A stretch of 64,000 nucleotides of DNA from Lojkania enalia (lineage: Eukaryota; Ascomycota; Dothideomycetes; Pleosporales): assembly GCA_010094045.1 (NCBI GenBank), contig ML986586.1:348859-412858 (forward strand). The letters are read 5' to 3'. Shown here piece after piece: positions 31,517-43,167 of this stretch (position 1 is its first letter; each line of letters starts with the position of its first letter). A model generated the notes under the pieces. That model was not told the DNA's origin and searched no databases. It worked only from the letters and a program-made list of their open reading frames with translations. A program made the translations under genes and the position numbers.

Positions 31517-34500
31517 TGCGGTGCGGAAAAGAAGGGATACGCCGCAGGACCAAAAGTAAGTGAAGAATGGCACAAAATGCAGACCAGGGGCGGACTTCGG
31601 GGGTGGCAGGCTAAATATTTGGTCCGCTCGCTCCTCGCAGCGCTGAGTGGATTGCTCGGAAACAGGTATGAATCAGAAGGTGACTCGAGGCGACGCCAGA
31701 GATTATGAGCTGTCTTGGACAGGCAATAAACATTCGCTGGCAATATCGGTATGGCTGATTCCCAAATCTCCGATGCGAGGGCTGATATTCGGAGAGACGA
31801 AAAATGCCTGCGACGTGGTGAGTCAGATTTAATATCAAGGTGCGCGCAGGGCTGATGGCGGATGAGTTGGCATGGTATGCGCTGGATCCAGGGAAAAAGA
31901 CGGAGCCCCGGATTAGGGGACAGCTATGAAGAGGGCTGCATATGAGGCTTACTTTTTCTAGGCTGCAATCGCAGACGCACCAGCTATGCACGGCGTGGAG
32001 AGGATGCGGCTATGGTTGGACGGTACCTGTCGCTGGTAGCTGGGACGATTACCCGACGAGGAGGCCAAGGGAAGCTGGCTGTTGGGCTTGAGCGAGTGCG
32101 GTATATGGTAGTCAGTAGTAATAGGAAGAATAACCTTTCGGACGAATTCCCGAGTGGAGTGTAAGATGGTAAGATGGGGGGGTATGGGGGTCTGGGGTCC
32201 CGGGGGCTGAGGGGAGCGCTTTTCTTATAGACAGCAGCTATGAATACACCGCTTGGATCCTGACTCGCATCAAACGCCGCGAAAGGGAGCGGCAAAGGGA
32301 AAAGAAAAATGCATCAGCAATTAAGGTGCCGGAGCACGACGGGGCTCCGGGCAAATGCGCTCCTTGCGTCCAGGTTCCCCGTCCGTTGCACATGAAGCGG
32401 AGCGACGAGGCTTGCCCGAAACGGCAGAAGCAGTGCGCACCCCACGCTCCACCCGCGCTGGCGGTCGGGGATTTGGGGGCTTTGGGCGTTGGTGCTTGTT
32501 GCGATGCGAGCCAGGATCCAGTTTGCTTTGCGCAGACAAACAAGGCCACCGCCAGGCAAGGAGCGTCCCACGCCGTCTCGACCCTTGCGCTCGCCATATC
32601 AGGGCAGTTATCAGTATCAGGATACTAGGATACCGCACGGCAAGGAAGAAGCAAACCGCAGCCAGTCCACTCCCGTCCGCGGGCTACCCCCCTTCTGACG
32701 TAGGCCGTCATCGTACGCCCGCGAGAACAACAGGGAGCTAGGACTGCTGTGCCATGGCAATAATGATCAATGACAATAATGGCAGCCTGAGCCATGGCCG
32801 TGTCGTTGTTGTCCACCGCTGACCGCCTTATGCATCTGCTCCAGGGCTTCCCCACGCGAGGCCGTCCCAGACGCATGGTAATGCACCGGGGAAGCCCTTC
32901 TCCACCCCCTGGCTCTCAAGCCTCGACCACGCTCAAACGGGACTGCCTGCGCCCTGATCAACGCCGGCGCACATCGGATGTGCGATCCTGTAGCCGCCGC
33001 CAGAGCGCGAGAAGGACCAGAAGGTTTCTGGAAGCCCTGGCACCCTGGGTGCTGGTCCGCCCGCTGCCAATTCTCCATTATTCTCCCTGGTGCGACTTGT
33101 CGTTGCCGTCGACGGCCTCATTTCATCTCGGTTTCTGCCGCCATGATCGTCCTGGCGAGGCTTCTGGAAGGCCGCTCGGGCCTGCTATTGACTGACGGGC
33201 TGCTTGACTGGCTGGCTGCAAAGTCTCTGGTCTCGTCTCGAAAGCAGCCCAAACCCGCGACTCAGTCAGAATAGTGAACCCGTCCGCTTCCCCTAGAAGG
33301 GGGAAGCCAAAACTAAAAGATCAAAAATCAGCCCAGCCAACAGTTACAGCGGGCCAATTACCATCTACGCAGCACCGAAAGGAATCTCACGGGACTAGGT
33401 CCATAGGTCGCAATCCGACGAGTATGATGGGCCGAGCAAGGCAGTTAGTGGTCCTTCACCCACGAGATTATCCATCATCGTCTCAAGCAAGCTTAATAGA
33501 ATATGAGGGCCGTAGTGCATGAACATGGGGTCATTCGATGGCGAAAAGTCTCGCTTAATTACTTTGAATACTCCGTAGAGAGGAAGGTGAAAAAGCTTTT
33601 GCGTTTTTGAGGCGCTCGAACTATGGTGCAGAGCGGTGGATGATGGGGTATGGCTTAGTGGCTTCGAAATTACCTACTGTACTGTACAATTTCCACTTCC
33701 CCTACCTAGGGACTTCGTACAAGTTGCAACATCGCGTCCGCTTTCCGACAAGCCGCCGTGGAAACTGGCAGATATCCGGAGGGAAAAGATGGCATCTCGC
33801 AGCCGCCCTGCCCAGGCGGCAAAGTCCCGGCCTGGCCCATTCATTGTGTCTGGCTGGCAAAATGAAGCGAGTTGAGCCAAAACGGTGACTAACGACGCTC
33901 ACTTCTCCATTTCAAGCATCTCTCCTCAGTCTATCTCCACATGAAGCCAGCAACCTGCATGCAGCCCAGGATCCCGGCCCTGGGAATGCTACGTCGCATG
34001 GCAAATGCGCTGGGCAGGCAGCTCGCCGTCGCTGGTACAACACGCGCTGCGACGTCCGGGGCTCCCGCGTTCCGGCGCTGCCCAGTCTGGGGATACCATT
34101 CCTTCTTGGCTTCGTTATTGAAACGTCCCAATCGTGAAACGCGCGCCCTGGGGAGATCTGGCGACGCGCTTGGCGGCTATGCTATGAGACCTACAATGCC
34201 GCACGACGCTCAAGAACTGATAGGAAAACGAAACAGGCGTTACGGCTGCGGCTTGCCGTCCTATAGGTGGGCCCTATTTGCTGCATGCTACCAGGTGGCT
34301 TCATTATTCCGGAAATGCACGTCTCCTCCACGCCGCAGCTCCCTTACCTTCCAGCACGGTTATGTTCTATTGACGAATTGCTACGTCTTTTGCCCTCGTT
34401 TTCCGATCAGTCGCAGGTTTCCTCCCTTTCATTTCTAGATCTCGTCTTCCCCTCACCGCTAGTCTGCAGCGTGAAGCAGATATGCGCAAGTGCAACCGAA

Positions 34501-35032
34501 ATAGCAACCTCTCCTAAAGCCTAACTAGATAAAGGTGATGTAATCCTGAAGGAGACGAGACTTACGACATAAGAAAATTGCACCTCACGGACCTCGCTCA
34601 AGAGGAGCTCTCGCAAAAAAAAAAATTCCCATATAGACCGCGCGATAAGAGGCTCATGGTAGGGTATGGAATTCGACCTGGTGATGTATATGATGTATAT
34701 GATTTGCAAAGCAGTGTATGTCAGTTTCAAGGTCGTTTACAGTGCCCACAGTCCCACAAGAGACTAGACTAGGTCCACTTGGCGAAACCAAGGTAAAAAT
34801 ACGCAATAACAACTGGCCTATATCTCATCTGGATAGTATCGAGCCCCGCCTGCTCTTACATAGGCACACGGCTTTACGCAAGCTTCACTCGTGGAGCAAT
34901 TTTTAGTCTGGTATTGATTTCAGGCCAACAAGAATTCCTGTATCGGCCGAAAGAGACCGGGGACGCTTAATGCGATGACTGCTAAGTCAACAAGCGTATG
35001 CTGATATCGACACCCGGAGTTTCAGTCCCCTT
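31517..35032. other. gene desert, second part
   Basis: About 3.5 kb of moderately GC-rich sequence. Several open frames occur on both strands (for example 33941-34438 plus), but their proteins lack hydrophobic-core patterns, domains or splice support and overlap one another. I treat them as by-products of base composition. It may be a long regulatory region or contain non-coding transcripts. Confidence 0.4.
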
Positions 35033-35299
35033 TCAAACCGTGAGGAAAACAAAGGCAGCATCGCCTCGGCCGAAGAGAACGTAAAGCACAAACACATCTT
35101 CCAAATAAGTATTGTTTTTCCCTATCAAACCTATCCCGGAGACCTCATCCCGGATAAGCCACCAGTCTTCCGCCTTGATAGACGCACATGGAAGATGTTC
35201 AATATTGCGGTACACTACTCGTACACGCCCGGAGAAATCGTCTAGGCGGAGTTTCTCCATGAAATGGATTAGGCCGTCTTTTCGGCTAAAAAGCTTCAT
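35033..35299 (-). CDS. hypothetical 88-aa ORF
   Basis: Begins MKLFSRKDGLIHFMEKL and contains EDWWLIRDEVSGIGLIG and LEDVFVLYVLFGRGDAAFVF. The mix of charged and buried residues looks like a folded domain rather than random translation. No family is recognised. It could be a complete small protein or the remaining part of a larger decayed gene; no splice extension was found upstream. Confidence 0.4.
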   Translation of the reverse strand: MKLFSRKDGLIHFMEKLRLDDFSGRVRVVYRNIEHLPCASIKAEDWWLIRDEVSGIGLIGKNNTYLEDVFVLYVLFGRGDAAFVFLTV

Positions 35300-35986
35300 G
35301 GCTTAAATGCTAGACGTCGAGTGCCCAGTTTAATCTCATGAACACCCTCCAAGCAGCAAATTTCTGTTTACATGAGCGAGGCGATCTAGTAGTAGGCTTA
35401 CGAGGGCTTGTAAATAGAAGGGCCAATTGCTCCAGTTGAAGTTGCGCGGTCACAAACTGTTGTGTACGATAAGTGTGCTTACCTTCTCTTTGTGCTCGTG
35501 CTTTGAGATAGGGTAAGAAGTTGTCGATATATGGATATCTTGACTGTTTCTGCTAGAATAGCCTGCACACGATGTACTGTCGTCTTGAATAGTCTACTTT
35601 CGGGGTTTCGCGTGCAATACAACCCCAGTGCTTAGCACAGACTTTACCTAATTCACTTTAGCTTTCATCAGGGTGGCCGCAGGAGATAGAAAATCCTGCT
35701 TTCTCTCCGGAATGAGAACCCCACGTCTTAAAAAAAACAAGCATGTTTCGGCGCAATGCACCTACTCCTGTAGTATATATCACGCACAATCTACAAATCC
35801 ATGCCAACAGTCTAGCTCCTAGTAGCAGTAACTACTTATCCAATGGAAGGACGTTCAACTAATTCATAGCGTCGAAAAGCTGGGTGTGGAAAGCGGCGCA
35901 CGTGCGAGAAATAGAATCAATCGTCAAGTCAATAACGGACTGCAACAACGTACTTTAGGACTAGAGCACCAACCTTAAGCCAAAAC
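35300..35986. other. gene-free stretch
   Basis: AT-rich, with no coding frame or repeat recognised. It precedes the DUF2293-like relic and would contain its former promoter. Confidence 0.4.
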
Positions 35987-36781
35987 ATGTTCCGTTTTTC
36001 AGTCCTAATACGATACTTATTGCAAAGGTTGCCGACAGCAACCCTAGGCAATACGAGGTTCATAATTGTCTCGGAAGCGAATGATTTTGTTTCGGCTATA
36101 AACCATGGAGAACGAGTCTTTTTTGCGCTTCCGTCACCGAAGTTGAATGATACTTTCATTCGTACAGAGATTCTCTGCACTGATTCCAAGGGTACCAAGG
36201 ATGAGGATAGAGCTTCAAGAATGGAGTATCGCAACGCCTACAGAAATAGATATGGGGAGGAGATTATATTCAACCCGTTTCATCTACCTCCGGGGTATAC
36301 ATTCGTGCCGTCTGGTAGCATCTTTATTACTCGGAGGAACTGCAAGCTCGCGCAGAAATTATATGTTGTCTATCGCTCTAAAAGTCGAAAAGGCTTGGAG
36401 CGCAAATACGCCTCTGTTCCTGAAGATGTTTTTGAGAAAGCCAAGTCTGACTTTGAGACAAAAAGAGCAAAGATTGATGAGAATGTGCGGCCGGCTCTTG
36501 ACAAATAATACCCTTATATTTACCCTGCTGGTATGAATGAACTTCACTGCCTTATTTCTTCACAACGTCCTAGTCTCACTGGAAGGGGAGCTCTAGGTCA
36601 CAGTAAAGCTACAATTTATGCTTATGTTCACTATCGGGAGACGCCGTTCAAATCTTTTGCTCTTCCAGGAGAAATTCGAGATGCTAAAACGGTCGCTCAG
36701 GTGCATAAGAGGGTTTAACAGATTCTAGCCTCCTGGCGTGATGAGGGTAAGGTCGAGAAGGACAACGTAAGAAACTTATAG
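35987..36781 (+). pseudogene. DUF2293-like gene with two in-frame stops
   Basis: One frame runs from ATG 35987 to TAG 36779-36781 with no indel, but is interrupted by TAA at 36506-36508 and TAA at 36716-36718. The middle region PPGYTFVPSGSIFITRRNCKLAQK and the following YVVYRSKSRKG match the layout of fungal DUF2293 proteins (PPGY..VPKG..YITR.CRKL). The last part (YAYVHYRETPFKSF, then VAQVHKRV.QILASWRDEG) fits their C-terminal helix pair. At the second stop the family context calls for Gln, so CAA to TAA explains it; the first is also explained by CAA to TAA. An open upstream extension to about 35936 suggests the true start may have been earlier. Function of DUF2293 is unknown. Confidence 0.62.
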
Positions 36782-37021
36782 AGAATCAGAGAGCACCTTG
36801 TTAGGTACCAAGAGCAGAAATAATTCCTTTCCGCATCATGATCTCTTATTTCACCACGTAACATCTTGTTTTACTGAGTCAGAGCTCATATAATAGGCTT
36901 TTCCTCTCCTGTTTCCCGTTCTCCACCACAACGTCACGAAACTGCGCTCTAGGATGCTACCCCCATCCTCTTTATCAGCGTTTGCTAGTGTAGAATAGAC
37001 AGTGGCTTCCAATCGCAGCAC

Positions 37022-37570
37022 AGACTCACACGCTCGCTCTCTAGGTCCTGGAGTGGCACTAAGTGGATTGGCTCCCCTCCCGGAAAATAAGCATCCACAA
37101 CGTTATTGCTAAAACGATTCTGGTCCTCGGTGATATACGCAACGTCGTCATGCAGGGGTACGGAAAGAATATCATGAGAGGCCCCATTACCAGCCGAATT
37201 TCGGACCTTTCCTTTTGGTTGTCCGGTACTTCCCAGATTTGCACGAGCGCTGGGAACGCCCTATGGGGCTTTGGCAGCAGCTTGGAGAGCCGCCAGCACG
37301 ACCACAACCGTCTGCAACTTTGCAGCAGCTTGGAACCCCGAGCTGCTATGCCCAAGAGCAGCTTGGTCTATAGCCTTCTTCTGGTGAGCGTATTGCATCC
37401 AGTGCGCCGACCACTCAGTCGGCACCTCCTGCTAATCAAGATTGTTTTACGATCGACTAGATTGCGAAGATCGCAGCAGATAGAGCATAAAAACGAGCTT
37501 GGTAAAGCTCGCTACTCACATTTCTTCGATCAATTCGATTTCTCCTACCCACCACGAATGGCAGAATGTG
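37022..37570 (-). pseudogene. unrecognised coding relic with intron and one internal stop
   Basis: On the minus strand an exon ending near 37520 (..FVVGRRNRIDRRN) joins through a consensus intron (37432-37519, GTGAGT..TTAG) to a second exon. This begins QEVPTEWSAHWMQYAHQKKA, passes an alanine/glutamine-rich helix, and ends DDVAYITEDQNRFSNNVVDAYFPGGEPIHLVPLQDLE. One TAG interrupts it near 37260, again explainable as CAG to TAG. Splice frame and residue pattern argue for a former or partly functional gene; I cannot identify it. The overlapping plus-strand frame 37063-37590 is considered a shadow. Confidence 0.4.
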
Positions 37571-39537
37571 AACATGTAGACCATCAATAGATCCTGTTCA
37601 CACTCATCCTATTTGTTAGTGTGAGCGTGATATGTGACATAATGGTGATACACGATGAGTTTGAATATGTCTCCTTGTCTAATTTCTTCGATCGTATAAT
37701 TTGATAAAATTCGTGTCTACTTGCTTATTCATATCAATTTTCATGTCTTGCTCTTTGGCAAATGGAAGACGGCTAAGTTAATACTTCACACGTATCTCAT
37801 ATACTTAGCCCAAGATGCAAAGAATCCACCCATATTATCAAAGGAAGGTCAAGGGCAGATACATATCTATCCTCTATCTACCTATCTAGTAGACATCCAT
37901 CACACAGGATCCCGGACAAGATATTCCACTAGAGATTGCCAAGGGTTCTGACCCCTACCCATCTAGCCTCACATTGTACATAAATCTGGATGAACCCTAC
38001 TCTAGTATTGCCTCTTAACTTGTGCCTTCCTATATGGGCAGTAACCAAAATACGTTGTTAAATGGGAAAGCGCCAGATTGAGGTCCCAAAGCCGGTAAAC
38101 AGCCTGAAGCATTGGCGCACTTTTCACGGGTCGTGTTGCTGCCACTCAGGACATACTTATCCCTAATTTGGCTGATAATATCATATTGTGGCTACAGGCT
38201 CTGGAATGGGTTACCAGACCTCTTTACCAGCCGAGTGTAGTCTGCCCATGTCCGCGAAATTTTTCGGTGCTTGCATCATATTTCTTTAAGGCGCGAAATG
38301 TTCTCGGTACGTAGGCCACACCTTCACCATGAAGAGCAGCGTTCGGTGGGTTCTTTCGCGGAAGTCCTCGTTACGGTGCAGGACTAGCTAGCTCCTACTC
38401 TCGATTGAAGCGTCTGATTCCAGATCACAAACTTTTCTTCTGCGTGCATGTAGTGCCTTGCTCCACTGCTGCGCTCATGTTTTTGGTCCAGGAAACGAGA
38501 AATATGCCCGTGGCATAGACGAAAACATCATTCCGAATGAGCGATTGATGTATGACGGATCCACAAAAAAGCAAATACAGTGGAATGGCCTTTGTTTCGG
38601 TGGATCACGGAAGCGGTGGCATTCCAACTAGAGAAGACGCATGTTACGTCGTAGGTGCCTTACCGTTAGTTTATTGGGCTGAACCCTGTGACACTAGGGA
38701 GATGACATTGGCCATGGGATGTGCGGTATGGATACATGCCATCCGTTCTATTCATAATATTATATCTGTTGGCGACCTAGGTAGCTCTATGGCAAGTTTT
38801 CCGAGGGTTCTTTAGATATCTGAGCAATGTGGGAAGACGGAGATGTCTAATGCGTGCCCTTAGGAAACTACATCGTGGGCCAAACCTAATAGCTAGCTCG
38901 CTCCTTACTACGTCCGACTACAAACAGTTGAGGAATATAAAAGGCCCAATGAGATTTGGAAAGACACAAGGTAAAAGGGTGGGGATCCGCGTATATCGGA
39001 CTACGAGCGAATGTCGGATCGGTCCGGTACTGAGGTACATACATGGCACTATGCAGGTATATGCTTCGCATACGCTTTGCCGAATACGAATTCACGAACA
39101 CAGATTAAGCTAGCTCTGACGCATGTATAAAAAATTACCCGAGTTGGCATCATGTGCTCCAGCTCCGGACTAGAACAAGAAATATGTAGAAGGAATGATA
39201 ACATCATACGATCATACCACGGCCGCCTGGAGCCAAATGCCAGTAACCGGACGTGCAATTCAAGTTTGGTATCATGGGAGAAATGCAACAAAAACACGGG
39301 CCAAAGTCTTACTCCTACCATCGTGTGACTACTCGCGGGCAGCCAATCATCGCTGGCTGTCGTGATCTCCGCACTTTAGTCATAAAATCGTTGCTCATGC
39401 ATGCCCAAGTAGACAGTCGGTCTCCTGTCGCCCTGTGTCGTGCCTGGCTTCCTTTAGTACTCGTGACCATATTATTGACCGCTTTCAAAGTCGTCAAACA
39501 GCTAGGACCTACCATCACTATACATTATGGCAGCAGT
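37571..39537. other. gene-free, AT-rich stretch
   Basis: About 2 kb with no convincing coding frame; the plus frame 38552-38815 is 87 codons without features. Frequent stops in all frames. Confidence 0.45.
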
Positions 39538-40855
39538 TCAGTCTTCCTGTAGCCTTCGCCTAGCCTTGCCTTTTCCACAGAGCGCCCCGCTCAGATAAGC
39601 CAATGTCTGCTGCTCGTAGATTCTCTGCAAGCAGGCTTCCGACTCTTTTGCTCTTAGTGATCGCAATGTTTCGTACTTTGGTGATAATTTCCGCTTCAGT
39701 GTGTGCTGAGGCTCCGGGTCCCAGGAAATCAGGGCCAGACAGGAAGGAGTTGGCGATTGTGTCAGCGATCGAGTCTTTGAAGTGGGAGAGCTCGGTACCG
39801 AGGAAGTGGGAGAGGAGATGGCCGAGCCGCTCGATTTTGAAGAGCCGGGCGATAGAGGGTATGTCGGATATGATGGAGGTGAGTCCGGTATCTCGAGAAC
39901 GGTAGCAGGTATAGCATTCGGATGCCGTGTCCGTCTACTGAACAATGGCGGCGGCAACAGGTCCTTTGTAGATGGTGTTTCTGGTATAGGAGGAAGCGGG
40001 CGAGATTGCATGTGTCGCCCTGGGTTGCGAAGGGGAACCGGTGGAGTTGGGCTTGGTGTGAAGGGCTCCAGTTCCATCTCGACGACGCTTTGCTGTCCGT
40101 GCAACAACCGTACGGAGGGATATCAGACGACACAAAGAGCGGATCGTTAGTGTCGTGGAGCACAAAGCAAAGTTTGAAGATGTGCATGCTAGGCCATAAT
40201 TCTGGGGGCAGGCACGTATATCTATTTCCAGCCACGCCAGATCTCATCACGGGGTCGGAGATAGCTACCGACCTGTTCGTGACGGAGGGAGCGAACGGTA
40301 TTCGCTCAGCACATCAGAGTGCACCCTGGCCGGTGGGAGGCTGGTTACCAGCGTCGTTAGGTGTGTGTTCGGCGGGCTGGGGTTAGGGGCTGGACGGTGG
40401 CTGGGCCGAAGCCAGCCAACCCCAGCAGCACAATATCAGCCCTGCAAGGCCGCGACGATCGGCCATGAGGAACTTGGAGGTAGGGAGATGTAGCTGAACG
40501 GTAGAGCGCTGAGGAGAGGCATGCCATCGTGACCGCCGCAGTCTCGAGATGTGATGGTGGCGGACATGCCGAACTGGGCGAAACCTTGGAAAGTAACCGA
40601 GAGCGCATCTGTCCCTGACGCCGCCGCTCCGCCCTGGCGAAAGCGGCAATTGTTGGGAGAAAGGTCGCAGAGGCACTGCAAGTGCGGAGGAAAAGTAAAA
40701 CTGCTCCCACAGTCTATCGGTGAGATTCCGAACGCCCAGAGCCAGTGTAGGAGCTTGGCCGCCTGACGAGCTGAGATGGAGATGCGCTTTAGCTTGCTAT
40801 TCGCGGCGGCACACCGCTTCCCGTCGCTGTGGGAACAGGCGTTCTGCACATGCAC
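39538..40855 (-). CDS. probable secreted or membrane protein gene, exon structure unresolved
   Basis: Two coding-like blocks lie on the minus strand. The upstream block (40855-40436) contains a cysteine-bearing domain: FGISPIDCGSSFTFPPHLQ, then CLCDLSPNNC and FGMSATITSRDCGG. The downstream block (about 40092-39538) is a 185-residue proline/serine-rich segment ending with a charged helix (KYETLRSLRAKESEACLQRI). A classic branch site CACTAAC followed by GGACAG at about 40093 suggests an acceptor just before the second block. A linking frame (40400-40270, ..LTTLVTSLPPARVHSDVL) follows an in-frame TGA at 40436-40438. Either further introns exist or the gene is damaged. Layout (Cys-rich ectodomain then disordered tail) recalls fungal surface proteins. 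Confidence 0.4.
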
Positions 40856-41310
40856 TGGGAGCTGGGGATGGTGTGATCGGATGCTGGAGGATGAGGAGAT
40901 AAAACATGGTGGTTTGAAGATACTCTCCGCCTATCTGGAAATACTTGATGGTTACACAAACCGCCGTGCCGATGGGGAGCCGTGCCAATCACACATTTGG
41001 TTCGTAGATCGAATATGGAATGCTAAGAAATGCGACATTGCCGGCGGATTACTCGCACGCCTTCTGCACGCCGGTAGAACCGTGGTTCGGCATGTAGACT
41101 ACAGCAAAGCTCCCGCACAAGACAACGGTCAACGTGCTAGAATTGAATCAGGTAAAGACATTCATTGCTGTCCAAATACCCAAGCGAGATGCGGGCGATG
41201 TGATAATCATGGATATCGTACAAAGTAACAAAGCATCAAGCCCCAAATCCTACGGCCGGGTAGATGCAAAAAGTAAACGCCTAGTATCCCATGCAGTGCC
41301 AATCAAATAT
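40856..41310. other. intergenic, upstream of the 40855 block and downstream of INP1
   Basis: No coding sequence recognised. It should contain the INP1 terminator and possibly the promoter or first exon of the unresolved minus-strand gene. Confidence 0.35.
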
Positions 41311-43167
41311 TCAATCAACCTCGCCTGAGGGGACTCTCCGTCGCAGCATCGATCCCTCGAGATTCCCGAGCGGAATCCCGTAGTCATCCTCTTCCCACTC
41401 ATCCTCATCACTTGATTCCCATGAGCACGGAATCTTCTCACCGGTGTGGCGTACGCGATATGTGTTGAACCCAAAAGATCCGAGCGAAATCTTTGCCGCG
41501 ATCCGAAGCATGAGCGTCACCAGATGCGCTGGAGGCCCAAGGATAAGCTCGCACGTCCTGCGGACCAATGCGGCTGTGAATTGTTTGCGGGGCTGGACCG
41601 GGGGGCAGAACAGATTCTGAGGATGGGGCATCGGAGAGAAGGCGCGCCTCTGGGACGCTCCAGTAAGCCTCCGAAGCCTGATGGTGTCTGGTGGTGTGGG
41701 GACATCGAGGAAGGGAGGTTCAAAGCTGTCTTCTTCCGAGTCGCTGATCAATGGTGGAGTTGATGGCGCCGATGATGGGTGAAGGTCGATGGCTGGAGTG
41801 TTGTCGTTCGTTGGTGTTTGAGGGGGAGATTCGTCCGTCCGCTCCGAGCTATGTGCTGTGATGGTTACTTCAGAGGCCTGTCGGCGATGGCGCTCGCGTC
41901 CCCTCAACGATGGCTGCTCTTGCTTTTCCTCTTTTCGTGACCCTTGCTCTTCCGACCAGGGATTGACGAATTCCGCGCCAGTCTGAGAAATGATCAATTC
42001 CGTCCCAGCGTCAGGACTAGCAGGATCTGTTTCGGCATCCAGATAAGGCGGAGATGGGCTTCGTTGGGTAACATCCTCTAAAGAGTAGAACGAGTCTGCG
42101 CTAGATATCAGGCTGAGCGCATCGGTTCGCTCTTTTTGTACGCTTCCCTCTCTAACCGATCGGGTTGCACCCGACGATGCATCTGCAGGTTCTACAGAAC
42201 CTGGGGCTGGCGCCGACATCACCCCTGATGGTGCAGTCGCCGACCGACCCTGGAATAGCTTCGCCCGTTCCGAAACAGAGGGAGCTGGGGGGGGTTCTAG
42301 CGGGGTCGAGTTGAGAACGGCAACAGGCGATTCCGGTGCTCTTTCGACTGTGTCAGTAGTCACGCTTGACCGGTCGTCCTCCTCATATGAGGAACCGGTA
42401 CCAGAATCTGAACCTTCCAAGACTGGCGTAGAAGGCCTCGGACCGTCTTCTGGGACCCACGTCTTATCGAACAGCCACTTCTTAGCCTTTTCTGCTGGTT
42501 TTCTCGGCCGCCTGAGGGGCGGTGTTTTTGGACGCTCGGGGAGTTCGACCTCGAAACCTCTCGTGAATGGGCACCGTGTCTTCTCATACTGCAGCACCTG
42601 AGCCAAAACAGCTTTGAATTCCTCGACCTTGCTCCTATCCTCCTCGCTTTGATACGGTAATTCGATGCGGTAGTATGAGTCCTGCCGTATACGCAGCACA
42701 AATACCGACTCGCCGTCAACGCACCAGCATTGGGATTTTGGGAATATAGTGTGGAGAAAGTTGCCAGAGTTGAGGAAGGAAACGTTGGAGGCGGTCACGC
42801 GATAGATTCGTAGACCACCTGACTCTTGCGTCAGTGACTCTGTCATCCCATAGATGTAGAGAGTGTGCGTACCCACTGCTAGCGTGCGCTCCGTTGGCGA
42901 CCTCCAAGGTATGGAGCCTGGTGTCTCTGTGACAACTCCCCGCGAATGCGACGTCTGTCTGCTCGAGCTGGCCGCCGTGAAAGATACGATCTTTGAGGAA
43001 GCATGCGTAAACAACGTCTCAATGCCATTAGCACCCGCCACAGACGGCTGCGCTGGCCTAGGTTGATTGGCTATATGGGTGGGGATGGTGAACGAACGGC
43101 GGATGCTGGGATTGGACGGCTGCGGAGGCGCATGTTCGGGAGTTCTGGCTGCGGGCGGCGACGACAT
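41311..43167 (-). CDS. INP1: inheritance of peroxisomes protein 1 (Inp1)
   Basis: Peripheral peroxisome protein that tethers peroxisomes to the cell cortex so that some remain in the mother compartment. Single exon of 618 aa from the ATG at 43167 (MSSPPAARTPEHAPP). The conserved N-terminal region (about residues 60-190) includes ETLFTHASSKIVSFTA, TLAVGTHTLYIYGM, LRIYRVTASNVSFLNSG and FVLRIRQDSYYRIELPY, the PH-like fold of this family. The rest is Pro/Ser-rich and disordered, with a short conserved C-terminal motif near LMLRIAAKISLGSFGFNTY. The frame is open upstream to 43389, but that segment is not family-like and overlaps the divergent promoter. Confidence 0.85.
   Translation of the reverse strand: MSSPPAARTPEHAPPQPSNPSIRRSFTIPTHIANQPRPAQPSVAGANGIETLFTHASSKIVSFTAASSSRQTSHSRGVVTETPGSIPWRSPTERTLAVGTHTLYIYGMTESLTQESGGLRIYRVTASNVSFLNSGNFLHTIFPKSQCWCVDGESVFVLRIRQDSYYRIELPYQSEEDRSKVEEFKAVLAQVLQYEKTRCPFTRGFEVELPERPKTPPLRRPRKPAEKAKKWLFDKTWVPEDGPRPSTPVLEGSDSGTGSSYEEDDRSSVTTDTVERAPESPVAVLNSTPLEPPPAPSVSERAKLFQGRSATAPSGVMSAPAPGSVEPADASSGATRSVREGSVQKERTDALSLISSADSFYSLEDVTQRSPSPPYLDAETDPASPDAGTELIISQTGAEFVNPWSEEQGSRKEEKQEQPSLRGRERHRRQASEVTITAHSSERTDESPPQTPTNDNTPAIDLHPSSAPSTPPLISDSEEDSFEPPFLDVPTPPDTIRLRRLTGASQRRAFSPMPHPQNLFCPPVQPRKQFTAALVRRTCELILGPPAHLVTLMLRIAAKISLGSFGFNTYRVRHTGEKIPCSWESSDEDEWEEDDYGIPLGNLEGSMLRRRVPSGEVD

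Noticed and set aside
31045..31743. 232-codon minus-strand ORF
   Set aside because: It overlaps the better supported small ORF (31211-31438) in another frame; the translation is Pro/Ser/Arg-rich in the way shadow frames of such sequence are.
33941..34438. 166-codon plus-strand ORF in the gene desert
   Set aside because: Arg/Ser/Cys-heavy composition without hydrophobic-core pattern, and overlapped by equally long frames on other strands; typical of GC-rich noise.
37063..37590. 175-codon plus-strand ORF
   Set aside because: Opposite strand shows a spliceable, more protein-like frame; the plus translation has no domain features.
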